A stretch of 38,406 bases of DNA from a virus: IMG/VR virus record IMGVR_UViG_3300024185_000019, positions 1 through 38,406 of that record. One strand, 5' to 3'. This document shows, piece after piece, positions 20,879 through 29,140 of this stretch. The notes beneath the pieces were generated by a model, which was not told the origin of the DNA, did not search any database, and worked only from the letters and a program-made list of their open reading frames with translations. A program made the translations under genes and the position numbers. Positions within the stretch are counted from its first letter, which is position 1. Every line of letters begins with the position of its first letter.

Positions 20879-21247
20879 ATGGCTAGAGCACTAACAGAAA
20901 AGCAGCAGCGCTTCCTAGAGGTACTCTTTGATGAGGCTGGCGGTGATGCTGTAGCTGCTAAGAAGATGGCGGGTTATGATCCTGCGTCTAGCACATCAGC
21001 TATTGTAGAAGCGCTTAAGGATGAGATCGGTGACAGGACACGTACATATTTTGCTCGTACTGCCCCTAAGGCTGCTATGGCAATGGTTGGTGCCTTGTAT
21101 GATCCTACAGAGCTAGGCATAAAAGAGAAGATGGTTGCAGCTAAGGACTTGCTAGATCGTGCAGGACTTGGTAAGGTAGACAAAGTAGACGTAACATCTG
21201 GCGGGGGTGTATTCTATCTGCCACCAAAAGAAGGTACAAACGAATAA
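20879..21247 (+). CDS. terS: Terminase small subunit
   Basis: 122 residues. The N-terminal helix-turn-helix type start MARALTEKQQRFLEVLFDEA, then AAKKMAGYD, is typical of small terminase subunits that bind the packaging site and hand DNA to the large subunit. A middle region (AAMAMVGALYDPTELGIKEK, MVAAKDLLDRAGLGKVDKVD) is the usual oligomerisation part, ending in a beta strand VFYLPP. It lies directly before the large subunit. The stop TAA is followed by an unusual ATA (see next entry). Confidence 0.88.
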   Translation: MARALTEKQQRFLEVLFDEAGGDAVAAKKMAGYDPASSTSAIVEALKDEIGDRTRTYFARTAPKAAMAMVGALYDPTELGIKEKMVAAKDLLDRAGLGKVDKVDVTSGGGVFYLPPKEGTNE

Positions 21248-21660
21248 TACCTGAGAGAGATTTAGGGTTCTGGCAGTTACCATTACCTCCCAAGAACCAC
21301 ACAAAAGAATGGCACCCTATAGTTAAGATAACAAAGAGGATACCCTTTGGTTACAGGATAGATCCTGAGAACGACAGACTACTCTTACCCATTGAATCAG
21401 AGCTTGAAGCTTTAGAGCTTGCAAAGCGCCACCTTAAGCAGTATAGTTATCGTGCAGTAGCACAGTGGTTAAGCAAAGAGACTGGTAGAACTATAACGTT
21501 CACAGGGTTAAAGAAGAGAATTGAAGTTGAGCAGAAACGTAGAAAAGCAATTGCAATTAAACGCAAGCTTGCCAAGTGGCTCCAAGAAACGCTTGAGCAA
21601 ATCGAAAAGCTTGAAAAGAAAGGTGCAGGAGCCTACACAGAACCTGACAAAGATAGCTGA
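21247..21660 (+). CDS. Terminase-associated HTH domain, in a different frame from TerL; ATA start
   Basis: An uninterrupted frame of 137 codons with clear protein character: IPERDLGFWQLPLPPKNHTK, RIPFGYRIDPENDRLLLPIE, LKQYSYRAVAQWLSKETGRT (helix-turn-helix like) and GLKKRIEVEQKRRKAIAIKR. No ATG, GTG or TTG is in frame. The expected start, coupled to the terS stop as TAATG, reads TAATA, so AUA would be the start, with AGAAGG about nine bases upstream. I recall this domain as the N-terminal part of TerL in related marine phages; here the TerL core continues one frame over (+1). Alternatives: a frameshift, a sequence error, or an independent protein. Confidence 0.55.
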   Translation: MPERDLGFWQLPLPPKNHTKEWHPIVKITKRIPFGYRIDPENDRLLLPIESELEALELAKRHLKQYSYRAVAQWLSKETGRTITFTGLKKRIEVEQKRRKAIAIKRKLAKWLQETLEQIEKLEKKGAGAYTEPDKDS

Positions 21661-23116
21661 AGAACCTGTAGTAGAAACTGTACCTGCACAAGTTAAGGCA
21701 CCTGAATACGATGTAGAAGAAGCTCAGCAGGTAGTATTTAAGCCTAACCCTGGCCCACAGACAAACTTCCTTAGTGCGTCAGAACGAGAAGTACTTTATG
21801 GTGGAAGTGCTGGTGGAGGTAAGAGTTACGCCATGTTGGCTGATCCTCTACATGGACTGAATGATCCTAACTTCTCAGGACTACTAGTAAGACATACTAC
21901 AGAAGAATTAAGAGAGCTAATACAAAAAAGTCAGGAGTTATATCCTCGTGCTATACCTGGAATTAAGTGGTCGGAACGTAAATCGCAATGGACTTCTCCT
22001 CAGGGTGGCAGACTTTGGATGTCTTATCTTGATAAAGACACGGATGTCACACGCTATCAAGGTCAGGCTTTTAACTGGATTGGATTCGATGAGCTTACCC
22101 AATGGTCTAGCCCTTACGCTTGGGATTATATGAGATCAAGATTACGTAGTAGTTTCAAGGACTTAGGTCTTTATATGAGAGCTACAACCAACCCTGGAGG
22201 AAGTGGACATGCTTGGGTTAAAAAAATGTTTATTGATCCTGCAGTCGGGAATCAGCCGTTTTGGGCAACTAACATTGAAACAGGTGAAACGATTACGTTC
22301 CCTAGAGGGCATAGTAAAGAGGGTACACCTCTATTTAAAAGACGTTTTATTCCTGCCTCTCTATTTGACAATCCGTACTTGGCTGAAGCTGGCGACTATG
22401 AAGCAATGCTTCTCTCGCTTCCAGAGCATCAGCGCAAGCAGTTACTTGAAGGTAACTGGGATGTTAATGAGGGTGCCGCTTTTCCAGAGTTTGACAGAAA
22501 AGTACATGTTGTGGACGCATTCGATGTACCTGACTCTTGGGCAAAGTTTAGGGCTTGCGATTATGGTTATGGTAGTTACACTGGTGTTCTGTGGTTTGCT
22601 GTAGCACCTGACGAACAACTAATTGTGTACCGTGAGATGTATGTGTCTAAGGTTACAGCTTCTGATCTAGCAGACTTGATCTTGGAAGCAGAAGCAAGAG
22701 ATGGTACAATAAGATACGGGGTGCTGGATAGTTCTTTATGGCACAACCGTGGCGACACTGGGCCTAGCTTGGCAGAGCAGATGAATCACAAAGGGTGCCG
22801 TTGGCGTCCGTCTGACAGGTCAAGGGGTTCACGTGTCGCGGGTAAGAACGAGATACATAGACGGTTAAAGGTGGATGAGTTCACTGAAAAGCCTCAACTA
22901 GTATTTATGGATAGCTGTACAAATACTATTGCACAGATACCTAGTATTCCTCTGGACAAGCGAAACCCAGAAGATGTTGATACTCATGCAGAGGATCACT
23001 TGTATGACGCTCTAAGGTACGGAATCATGACACGTCCACGCAGCAGCATATGGGACTACAACCCAGCAAAACAACGCACTGGCTTTCAGGCTAGTGATCC
23101 ATCATTCGGGTATTGA
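21521..23116 (+). CDS. terL: Terminase large subunit (packaging ATPase-nuclease)
   Basis: Packages DNA into the capsid. ATPase: Walker A GGSAGGGKS at residues 94-102 (counted from TTG 21521), Walker B WIGFDE at 186-191, and YMRATTNPGG. Nuclease: RACDYGYG with its Asp, the GVLDSSLW segment, and DTHAEDHLYDALRYG near the end. There is no ATG before MLADPL, so the true start is unclear: TTG 21521, another in-frame TTG or GTG, or fusion by frameshift from the overlapping frame. Residues 1-40 (in this frame) look like a shadow of the upstream domain; the homologous part starts near TKIAEEP. It is in the same frame as terS. Confidence 0.93.
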   Translation: MKLSRNVEKQLQLNASLPSGSKKRLSKSKSLKRKVQEPTQNLTKIAEEPVVETVPAQVKAPEYDVEEAQQVVFKPNPGPQTNFLSASEREVLYGGSAGGGKSYAMLADPLHGLNDPNFSGLLVRHTTEELRELIQKSQELYPRAIPGIKWSERKSQWTSPQGGRLWMSYLDKDTDVTRYQGQAFNWIGFDELTQWSSPYAWDYMRSRLRSSFKDLGLYMRATTNPGGSGHAWVKKMFIDPAVGNQPFWATNIETGETITFPRGHSKEGTPLFKRRFIPASLFDNPYLAEAGDYEAMLLSLPEHQRKQLLEGNWDVNEGAAFPEFDRKVHVVDAFDVPDSWAKFRACDYGYGSYTGVLWFAVAPDEQLIVYREMYVSKVTASDLADLILEAEARDGTIRYGVLDSSLWHNRGDTGPSLAEQMNHKGCRWRPSDRSRGSRVAGKNEIHRRLKVDEFTEKPQLVFMDSCTNTIAQIPSIPLDKRNPEDVDTHAEDHLYDALRYGIMTRPRSSIWDYNPAKQRTGFQASDPSFGY

Positions 23117-23118
23117 TA

Positions 23119-25248
23119 ATGGCAGAACAAGAAGAAATGTTTGAAACAGATGAAGTCGTAGCTGCAGAGGACAGTACGGATAGCATCTTTGAGACTAAAT
23201 CTAGTGTTGTATCCTTTGTAGCTGATCGCTACAAACGTGCAGAAGACTCCCGTTATGCAGATGAGGAGCGTTGGTTAAAGGCTTACCGCAACTACCGTGG
23301 TTTATATGGCAAGGATGTACAGTTCACAGACACTGAGAAGTCTCGTGTTTTTGTTAAGGTTACTAAGACTAAGACCCTAGCAGCATATGGACAGATCGTA
23401 GATGTACTATTCGGTAACAACAAGTTCCCCTTATCAGTAAACCCTTCTGTACTTCCTGATGGTGTAGCGGAGTCTCTGCATATCAATGTAGATCCTAACG
23501 CTGCCGCTGCAGGTAAAGCTCTTGATCCTGTAACAGAACAGCCTTCTCCTAAGCCGTACCTGCTTGATGGTGAGAATAAACTTCAACCAGGTGAGACACT
23601 CTCAGATCTATCTAGGCGTCTTGGCCCTCTCTCTAGAAAACTAGAGTCTGTATCTGATAGGGTAGTAGAGGGTGACGGTACTTCCCCTACAACTGTTACA
23701 TTCCATCCTGCATTGATTGCAGCTAAGAAGATGGAAAAGAAGATCCATGATCAACTTCAAGAGTCTGGAGCTTCTACACACTTACGTTCTATGGCATTTG
23801 AGATGGCTTTACTTGGCACAGGTGTCATGAAAGGCCCATTTGCAGTAGATAAAGAATACCCTAACTGGGATGAGTCAGGTGAGTATGACCCTATAGTTAA
23901 GACTGTACCTGAGTGTAGTCACGTTTCTGTGTGGGACTTTTATCCTGATCCAGAAGCTAAGTCTATGAATGATGCAGAGTATGTGGTTCAACGTCATAAG
24001 ATGTCTCGTACACAGCTTCGCTCACTCAAGAACCGTCCTTACTTTATGGCTGACTCAATAGGCATGGCTGTTGATAAAGGCCCAGACTATGTACAGAAGT
24101 ACTGGGAAATGACTATGGAGGATGACGATACACAACCGTCCTCTGAGCGCTGGGAAGTATTAGAGTTCTGGGGTTATGTTGATATAGAGGTACTTGAAGA
24201 GCATGGGGTATCTATCCCTAAGTCACTTAAAGACCTAGATGAAGTTAACTGTAACGTTTGGGTATGTAACGGTGAGGTTCTTCGCTTTGTACTTAACCCA
24301 TTCAAACCTACACGTATCCCCTACTATGCAGTACCTTATGAGCACAACCCCTACAGCTTCTTTGGAGTAGGTATTGCTGAAAACATGGATGATACGCAGA
24401 CGTTGATGAATGGCTTTATGCGTATGGCTATTGACAATGCTGCACTATCTGGTAATCTGATTATTGAAGTAGATGAGACTAACCTAGTTCCAGGACAGGA
24501 TCTGTCTGTATACCCTGGCAAAGTGTTCCGCAGACAGGGGGGCGCACCAGGACAAGGCATTTTTGGCACCAAGTTTCCCAATGTAGCACAAGAGAACATG
24601 CAACTCTTTGATAAAGCACGGGTATTAGCTGATGAAAGTACTGGGTTCCCTTCTTTTGCTCATGGTCAAACTGGTGTTTCGGGTGTGGGTAGAACGGCAT
24701 CTGGTATTAGCATGCTTATGTCTGCTGCTAATGGTAGTATCCGTACAGTAGTTAAGAACATAGATGACTATCTACTGCGTCCATTGGGTAAATCATTCTT
24801 CTCATTCAACATGCAATTTGATTTTGATGAGACTATTCGTGGTGACTTAGAGGTTAACGCATCTGGTACAGAGAGCTTGATGGCTAACGAAGTACGCTCA
24901 CAACGCTTGATGCAATTCCTACAGGTTGCACAGAATCCAGTACTAGCTCCCTTTGCTAAGATGGATTACGTTATTCGTGAGATTGCTAAGTCTATGGATC
25001 TTGACCCAGACAAGGTTACTAACTCCATGCAGGATGCTGCCATTCAAGCTGAGATCCTCAAAGGCTTTCAGCAGCCAGCACAGCCCCCTGCAGGGCCAGA
25101 AGGTGTAAACATGCCTGAGGGTAGCCCAGCGCCAGAAGGACAGGCTCCACAGGGCGTACAGGACACCTCAGGTGGTGGTGGCTCTCAGATAGGTATTGGT
25201 ACAGCACCTACACCAGGTGAGCAAGGGTTTACTGGTAATGTCGCTTAA
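23119..25248 (+). CDS. Portal protein
   Basis: 709 residues from ATG 23119 (the frame is open six bases earlier). Forms the dodecameric portal vertex through which DNA is packaged. Evidence: size and place directly after the terminase, and sequence features typical of large podovirus portals (an N-terminal charged helix DRYKRAEDSRYADEERWLKA, then KVTKTKTLAAYGQIVDVLFG, YYAVPYEHNPYSFFGVGIAE, and a long C-terminal region with ASGISMLMSAANGSIRTVVK). The last 60 residues are Pro/Gly/Gln-rich and probably disordered (QQPAQPPAGPEG and onward). Confidence 0.88.
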   Translation: MAEQEEMFETDEVVAAEDSTDSIFETKSSVVSFVADRYKRAEDSRYADEERWLKAYRNYRGLYGKDVQFTDTEKSRVFVKVTKTKTLAAYGQIVDVLFGNNKFPLSVNPSVLPDGVAESLHINVDPNAAAAGKALDPVTEQPSPKPYLLDGENKLQPGETLSDLSRRLGPLSRKLESVSDRVVEGDGTSPTTVTFHPALIAAKKMEKKIHDQLQESGASTHLRSMAFEMALLGTGVMKGPFAVDKEYPNWDESGEYDPIVKTVPECSHVSVWDFYPDPEAKSMNDAEYVVQRHKMSRTQLRSLKNRPYFMADSIGMAVDKGPDYVQKYWEMTMEDDDTQPSSERWEVLEFWGYVDIEVLEEHGVSIPKSLKDLDEVNCNVWVCNGEVLRFVLNPFKPTRIPYYAVPYEHNPYSFFGVGIAENMDDTQTLMNGFMRMAIDNAALSGNLIIEVDETNLVPGQDLSVYPGKVFRRQGGAPGQGIFGTKFPNVAQENMQLFDKARVLADESTGFPSFAHGQTGVSGVGRTASGISMLMSAANGSIRTVVKNIDDYLLRPLGKSFFSFNMQFDFDETIRGDLEVNASGTESLMANEVRSQRLMQFLQVAQNPVLAPFAKMDYVIREIAKSMDLDPDKVTNSMQDAAIQAEILKGFQQPAQPPAGPEGVNMPEGSPAPEGQAPQGVQDTSGGGGSQIGIGTAPTPGEQGFTGNVA

Positions 25249-25432
25249 GAGCTTCGTTAACGATAAAACTACATGGGAGGCGTTCCTCGTTGAGCTTGAG
25301 GATCGCATCTCTACACAGCATCGTAGCATGGAGAATGTTACAGACACTGCTGAGCTATACAGACATCAGGGTGCCTTACGTGCTCTTCGGCAACTGCAAT
25401 ACTTGAGGGACAAAGTGAATGGCAATAAATGA
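25238..25432 (+). CDS. Small helical protein (64 aa)
   Basis: Start at ATG 25238, overlapping the portal end by 11 bases. The product MSLKSFVNDKTTWEAFLVEL, then LYRHQGALRALRQLQYLRDK and VNGNK, is helical and charged; the layout (W near residue 13, LYRxQGxxxALRxLxxLRDxV) is one I recognise as common in marine phages between portal and head genes. It may be a small head or scaffold accessory. It overlaps the next gene by 14 bases. Confidence 0.8.
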   Translation: MSLKSFVNDKTTWEAFLVELEDRISTQHRSMENVTDTAELYRHQGALRALRQLQYLRDKVNGNK

Positions 25433-26789
25433 TCAAATGGAAATGGCCTTTGGTGAACAACCAGAAGTAGACCCAGTGTCAGGCAATGAAGTACCTACAG
25501 GCTCCTTACCAGAAGAAGTACGTGATGACATCCCTGCTCAACTAAGTGAGGGTGAGTATGTTGTACCTGCTGATGTAGTACGTTTCTTTGGTGTTAAGTT
25601 CTTTGAGGATATTCGTGCAGAAGCTAAACGTGGTTTCGCATCTATGGAAGCTAATGGACGTATTGGTGGTGAGCCTATTGGTATAGAGATGGGTGGGGAT
25701 GAACTGCCATTTGACATCTCTGAGTTACAGATGGTTGATGATGGTGAGCCAGAACAGCCCATGATGAATGAAGGTGGTTTCATCTCTGGTTATGCTCCTG
25801 GCGGTTTAGCTGATACAGGTGATCTGCCTCTGACTGAGGAGAATTATCAAGGCACAGGAATGCAGCAACGTCAGTATACCAATGCTGAAGGTAATATCAT
25901 TACTATATTATTCTTCAACGGTATGCCTATGAGTGTAATACCAGCAGGCTACTCTCCATATACTCCTGAGGCTACACCTACTGAAGCTAAAGAAGCTGTT
26001 GTTAATGATAATGATGATGGCCCTCCTCCTATGCAAAACCCTGAGCCTATAGACTACAAAGCACTGTCAGCAGAAGAGCTTCGTGGTTTAGTTGAAGATC
26101 AGAAAGGCACAAACTCAACCGCTATTTCATTAGGTCTAGGTATGCTTAACCCTCTTCTAGGTATGGCATTTAAAGCAGCTTCGTGGCATCAATCTAAGCA
26201 AATAACTAAAGAGTTACAACGGAGAATGGAAGACGCTTCATTAGATGCTAAACAGAAGGCTTTCTATACAGATCTTACAGAGACTATGACTGCAGACCAG
26301 CCAGGATTCTTTGAGAGATTATTTGGCAAGACAGAAGAGGAAGCTAAGAAGCCTGATGTAGCAGGTGCTGTAATGACCCCTGAGGAGATCACCGCTACAG
26401 TAGAAGCAGCTTTAGCATACTCCCCAGAAGCGGGATATGTTCCAACAGGTATGCCACCAATTCCAGCACCTTCTCCTATCACAATGACGGTCTTGGACGA
26501 TGAACCTGGTGCTAGAGATTATAAAGGCCCATTAGCACCTACTGTTTCTAGTGATACAGACAGCGGCAGTGATGCTAGTGGATCAACTGACATATTTGCA
26601 GATGCAGCCAGCAACGCAGATGCAGGTACGGCTAAAGTAGTGAAGGCTGCACAAGAAAACCTAGCCACTGAAAGTGAGATTAGCGACATACAAAAAGAAG
26701 GTGCTAAAATTAAGGAAAAACTTGAGTCAGCTGCCAAAGGCGGTGGAAGAGGTTTCTCTGATGGCGGCTTGATGAAGAAAAAGAAGTAA
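25419..26789 (+). CDS. Virion-associated protein, Gly/Pro-rich (456 aa)
   Basis: 456 residues. An N-terminal conserved part (PEEVRDDIPAQLSEGEYVVP, then DVVRFFGVKFFEDIRAEAKR and GFASMEANGRIGGEP) is a pattern seen in marine phages; the rest has GGFISGYAPGGLADTG, a hydrophobic stretch (AISLGLGMLNPLLGMAFKAA), a long low-complexity region with Asp/Ser/Ala runs, and ends RGFSDGGLMKKKK. It is placed between portal and scaffold, so a head or internal virion role is likely. No enzymatic motif recognised. Confidence 0.75.
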   Translation: MAINDQMEMAFGEQPEVDPVSGNEVPTGSLPEEVRDDIPAQLSEGEYVVPADVVRFFGVKFFEDIRAEAKRGFASMEANGRIGGEPIGIEMGGDELPFDISELQMVDDGEPEQPMMNEGGFISGYAPGGLADTGDLPLTEENYQGTGMQQRQYTNAEGNIITILFFNGMPMSVIPAGYSPYTPEATPTEAKEAVVNDNDDGPPPMQNPEPIDYKALSAEELRGLVEDQKGTNSTAISLGLGMLNPLLGMAFKAASWHQSKQITKELQRRMEDASLDAKQKAFYTDLTETMTADQPGFFERLFGKTEEEAKKPDVAGAVMTPEEITATVEAALAYSPEAGYVPTGMPPIPAPSPITMTVLDDEPGARDYKGPLAPTVSSDTDSGSDASGSTDIFADAASNADAGTAKVVKAAQENLATESEISDIQKEGAKIKEKLESAAKGGGRGFSDGGLMKKKK

Positions 26790-26796
26790 CTACCAA

Positions 26797-26848
26797 TATA
26801 ACTATAAGGCTACCCAGCTACGGCTGGCCCCAACATAAGGAGTAATAA
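26797..26848 (+). promoter_or_regulatory. Leader element with cUACGg hairpin before the scaffold gene
   Basis: TATAACTATAAGG (26797-26809) is followed by a hairpin CCAGC-TACG-GCTGG (26814-26827) closed by a C(UACG)G tetraloop, one of the most stable RNA loops, then AAGGAG and the ATG 21 bases after the stem. It matches the element at 19807-19861 in order, stem core and spacing. No T-run follows, so it is not a classical terminator; a translation or mRNA-processing signal is possible. Confidence 0.5.
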
Positions 26849-27781
26849 ATGTCGGAAGCCCAAATTCAAACGGACTCAGTGTCCCATAATCGTAACCTAT
26901 CTCGTATAGAACGTGATGAGGTTGAGCTAAAAGAACTGCTCAAGCAAGCAGGGGTTACCACAGATGAAACAGAAGAGGAAGCTGTTGAAGCGGAACCCAG
27001 TAGCTCAGAGTCTAGCGAACCCCCAGTTCAGGCAGAGAGTAGTTCCAAACAAGAAGAAGAACCACAAGCTAAAGCACAAGAAGATGAAGATCTAAGTGCA
27101 GAAGAGAAGAACTTCAAGAAGCGTTATGGTGATCTCAGGCGGCACACTCAAGAGAAAGAGAAAGAGTTTCAGGCACAGCTTGATAAGCTAACTTCGCAAC
27201 TTGATGCAGCCACAAAAAATGAGCTTGTACTACCTAAGTCAGAAGATGAGGTAGAGGCTTGGGCTAAGAAGTACCCAGACGTTGCAGGTATCGTAGAAGC
27301 TATCGCTGATAAGAAAGCTAGTGAACGTTCATCTGAGCTTGACGGGCGCTTAAAAGAGATTGAAGCTTTACGCTCAACAGCTAAGCGTGAGAAAGCAGAA
27401 GCAGAGTTACTCTCTATGCACCCTGACTTTAAAGATATTCGTGCTGATGATGCATTTCATTCTTGGGCAGAGAAACAGCCTAAAGTCGTACAGGATGCTT
27501 TATACGAGAATAGTGAAGATGCTAAGTCTGTTGCACGTGTTATTGATCTATACAAGTCAGATCAGGGCATCAAGACTAAAAGCACTAATGACTCTGATAA
27601 AGCAGCTGCGTCTTCAGTTAAGGCTAAGGGACGTGCTACACCAGATACAGATGACTCATCTAAGTACCTCAGTGAATCACAGGTATCCAAGATGTCACTA
27701 AAGGAATACGAGAAGCGCATGGATGAGATCTTTGATGCTCAGCGCTCTGGTAAATTTATTTACGATATGAGTAAGAAATAG
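26849..27781 (+). CDS. Scaffolding protein
   Basis: 310 residues. Acidic, Glu/Ser-rich N-terminal region (residues about 27-85), a long charged helical middle (KKRYGDLRRHTQEKEKEFQA, QLDKLTSQLDAATKN), then AEAELLSMHPDFKDIRADDA and a basic/helical end (SLKEYEKRMDEIFDAQRSGK). This composition and the position directly before the major capsid gene are typical of podovirus scaffolds, which direct procapsid assembly and then leave. Assigned by composition and position. Confidence 0.88.
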   Translation: MSEAQIQTDSVSHNRNLSRIERDEVELKELLKQAGVTTDETEEEAVEAEPSSSESSEPPVQAESSSKQEEEPQAKAQEDEDLSAEEKNFKKRYGDLRRHTQEKEKEFQAQLDKLTSQLDAATKNELVLPKSEDEVEAWAKKYPDVAGIVEAIADKKASERSSELDGRLKEIEALRSTAKREKAEAELLSMHPDFKDIRADDAFHSWAEKQPKVVQDALYENSEDAKSVARVIDLYKSDQGIKTKSTNDSDKAAASSVKAKGRATPDTDDSSKYLSESQVSKMSLKEYEKRMDEIFDAQRSGKFIYDMSKK

Positions 27782-27782
27782 T

Positions 27783-27810
27783 TTGACATTTCTTTAATCG
27801 TAGATAAAAC
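27783..27810 (+). promoter_or_regulatory. Promoter before the major capsid gene
   Basis: Perfect TTGACA (27783-27788), a 16-base spacer and TAAAAC (27805-27810, 4/6), starting two bases after the scaffold stop. The stretch AACTATAGG that follows matches 17345-17353. It would give extra transcription of the capsid gene, about 230 bases downstream. Confidence 0.55.
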
Positions 27811-27817
27811 TATAGGT

Positions 27818-27850
27818 ATGTACAGTGTCAGGCATTAACTGCCTGTACAT
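27818..27850 (+). terminator. Strong hairpin after the scaffold gene
   Basis: CAGGCA-TTAAC-TGCCTG forms a 6-base stem, and the flanking ATGTA and TACAT pair around it with a 6-base bulge. It is followed by GCTTTTC, a short T-run of four. It may be a weak intrinsic terminator or a structured leader of the capsid mRNA started at 27783-27810. Confidence 0.4.
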
Positions 27851-28018
27851 GCTTTTCAATAAGCACTAGCCACACGAAGAACTACCTCTGAGTATAGGCC
27901 CAGCGCTTGAAGGATGGCCCTCCTGATAGCAATGCTGACTACCCTAGAACAAAGAGCCTCTTTTATTGTGGATATGTAGTGTCTAAATCTCACGCCATAT
28001 CTATAAAGGAGAATTATT
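27851..28018 (+). other. Non-coding leader of the major capsid gene
   Basis: Together with the promoter and hairpin before it, this forms a non-coding stretch of about 235 bases. It contains a DnaA-box-like TGTGGATAT (27967-27975) within a 13-base sequence TTTATTGTGGATA also present at 16901-16913, and an AAAGAGCCTCTTT self-complementary run just before it. It ends with a strong AAAGGAG ribosome site. No small gene with good coding character was seen. Confidence 0.5.
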
Positions 28019-29068
28019 ATGGCTATTGGAACCGCTGGTGGTGGATTTAACGGGAACTTCTCCCCAATTATCTACTCCAAACAGGCACAGATTGCTCTAC
28101 GCAAGGCTGCTGTTACTAACGCAATCACCAACAACTCATATTTCGGTGAGATTGCAAACCAAGGCGACACTGTTCGCATTCAGAAAGAGCCAGACGTAAC
28201 AGTCAACGCTCTGCAGCGTCACACAGGTATCTCAGTAGAGAAGCTTGATGACTCTGACTTCTCGCTCACCATTGACCAAGCTAACTACTTTGCTTTCAAA
28301 ATGGATGACATTGAAGAGCAGTTCTCAAATGTAGACTTCACATCTTTGGCTGCTGATCGTGCAGCATATAAGATGGCTGATGCAATGGACGCAGACGTAT
28401 TGTCGTACCTCTCAGGTCACACTGCTGCTGGTGCTCACATCACTAGTTCATCAGGTGATAAGCAAACTGCTTTGACTGCTACTGGTGAATACATTGCTGC
28501 GAACCACTTGGACGCAACTGACTTCTCAAGCTTGACCATCTCAGGTTCTGCTACAGCAGGAGACTCAGTTCCATTAGCACCACGTTTACCAGGTGCAACT
28601 GCATTGTCAGCAACTACAGTATCTCCTTTAACAGTCGTAGCTCGTATGGCTCGTAAGATGGATACAGCAAGTGTTGACTCACGTGGGCGTTGGATCTGTG
28701 TTGACCCAGTGTTCGTAGAGATGCTCAAAGACGAAGACAGTCGCGTATTAAATGCTGACTTCGGTGGGGCAGGTCTTATGAATGGCTTGGTTCTAAACAA
28801 CTTGCACGGCTTCCGTGTTTATGTGTCTACGAACCTTCCAGCAAAAGGCACGGGCGCTGGTACTTCTGGTACAACTGCACAAGACGCTAACTATGGCGTT
28901 ATTGTAGCTGGTCAGGAGGATGCTGTTGCTTCTGCAGAGCAGATCAACAAAGTTGAGAACTACCGTGACCCAGACAGCTTTGCTGACATCGTGCGTGGTA
29001 TGCACCTCTATGGCCGCAAGATTCTGCGCCCAGAGGCATTGCTAACAGTACGTTACAACGCTGCTTAA
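28019..29068 (+). CDS. Major capsid protein
   Basis: 349 residues, HK97-like fold expected. It opens MAIGTAGGGFNGNFSPIIYS and has the helix-rich AQIALRKAAVTNAITNNSYF, FGEIANQGDTVRIQKEPDVT, YFAFKMDDIEEQFSNVDFTS and a beta-rich end with NLHGFRVYVSTNLPAKGTGA and MHLYGRKILRPEALLTVRYN, a pattern found in coat proteins of marine podoviruses. Follows the scaffold gene and has its own promoter and an excellent ribosome site. Codons are richer in C and G at third positions than in nearby genes, as expected for a highly expressed gene. Confidence 0.92.
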   Translation: MAIGTAGGGFNGNFSPIIYSKQAQIALRKAAVTNAITNNSYFGEIANQGDTVRIQKEPDVTVNALQRHTGISVEKLDDSDFSLTIDQANYFAFKMDDIEEQFSNVDFTSLAADRAAYKMADAMDADVLSYLSGHTAAGAHITSSSGDKQTALTATGEYIAANHLDATDFSSLTISGSATAGDSVPLAPRLPGATALSATTVSPLTVVARMARKMDTASVDSRGRWICVDPVFVEMLKDEDSRVLNADFGGAGLMNGLVLNNLHGFRVYVSTNLPAKGTGAGTSGTTAQDANYGVIVAGQEDAVASAEQINKVENYRDPDSFADIVRGMHLYGRKILRPEALLTVRYNAA

Positions 29069-29082
29069 TACTACTTAGTTTG

Positions 29083-29113
29083 TTGGGCTGGTCTTGTCAA
29101 GAGGCTGGCCCTT
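29083..29113 (+). terminator. Hairpin after the capsid gene
   Basis: GGGC (29085-29088) and GCCC (29108-29111) pair, extended inward by G-T and G-C pairs to a central self-complementary TCTTGTCAAGA. No T-run follows, so it is not a classical intrinsic terminator. It carries the same GCTGGC core as the leader hairpins at 19825-19840 and 26814-26827 and lies 30 bases before the tail gene start. Confidence 0.4.
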
Positions 29114-29140
29114 CAACACACTTATCATTAGGATAGCTCT

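Noticed and set aside
20879-21247. Programmed -1 frameshift from terS into the following domain at A-AAA-G
   Set aside because: The frame does fit, but only a four-base slippery site and no clear stimulatory structure are visible; an altered start codon at the TAATA junction is simpler.
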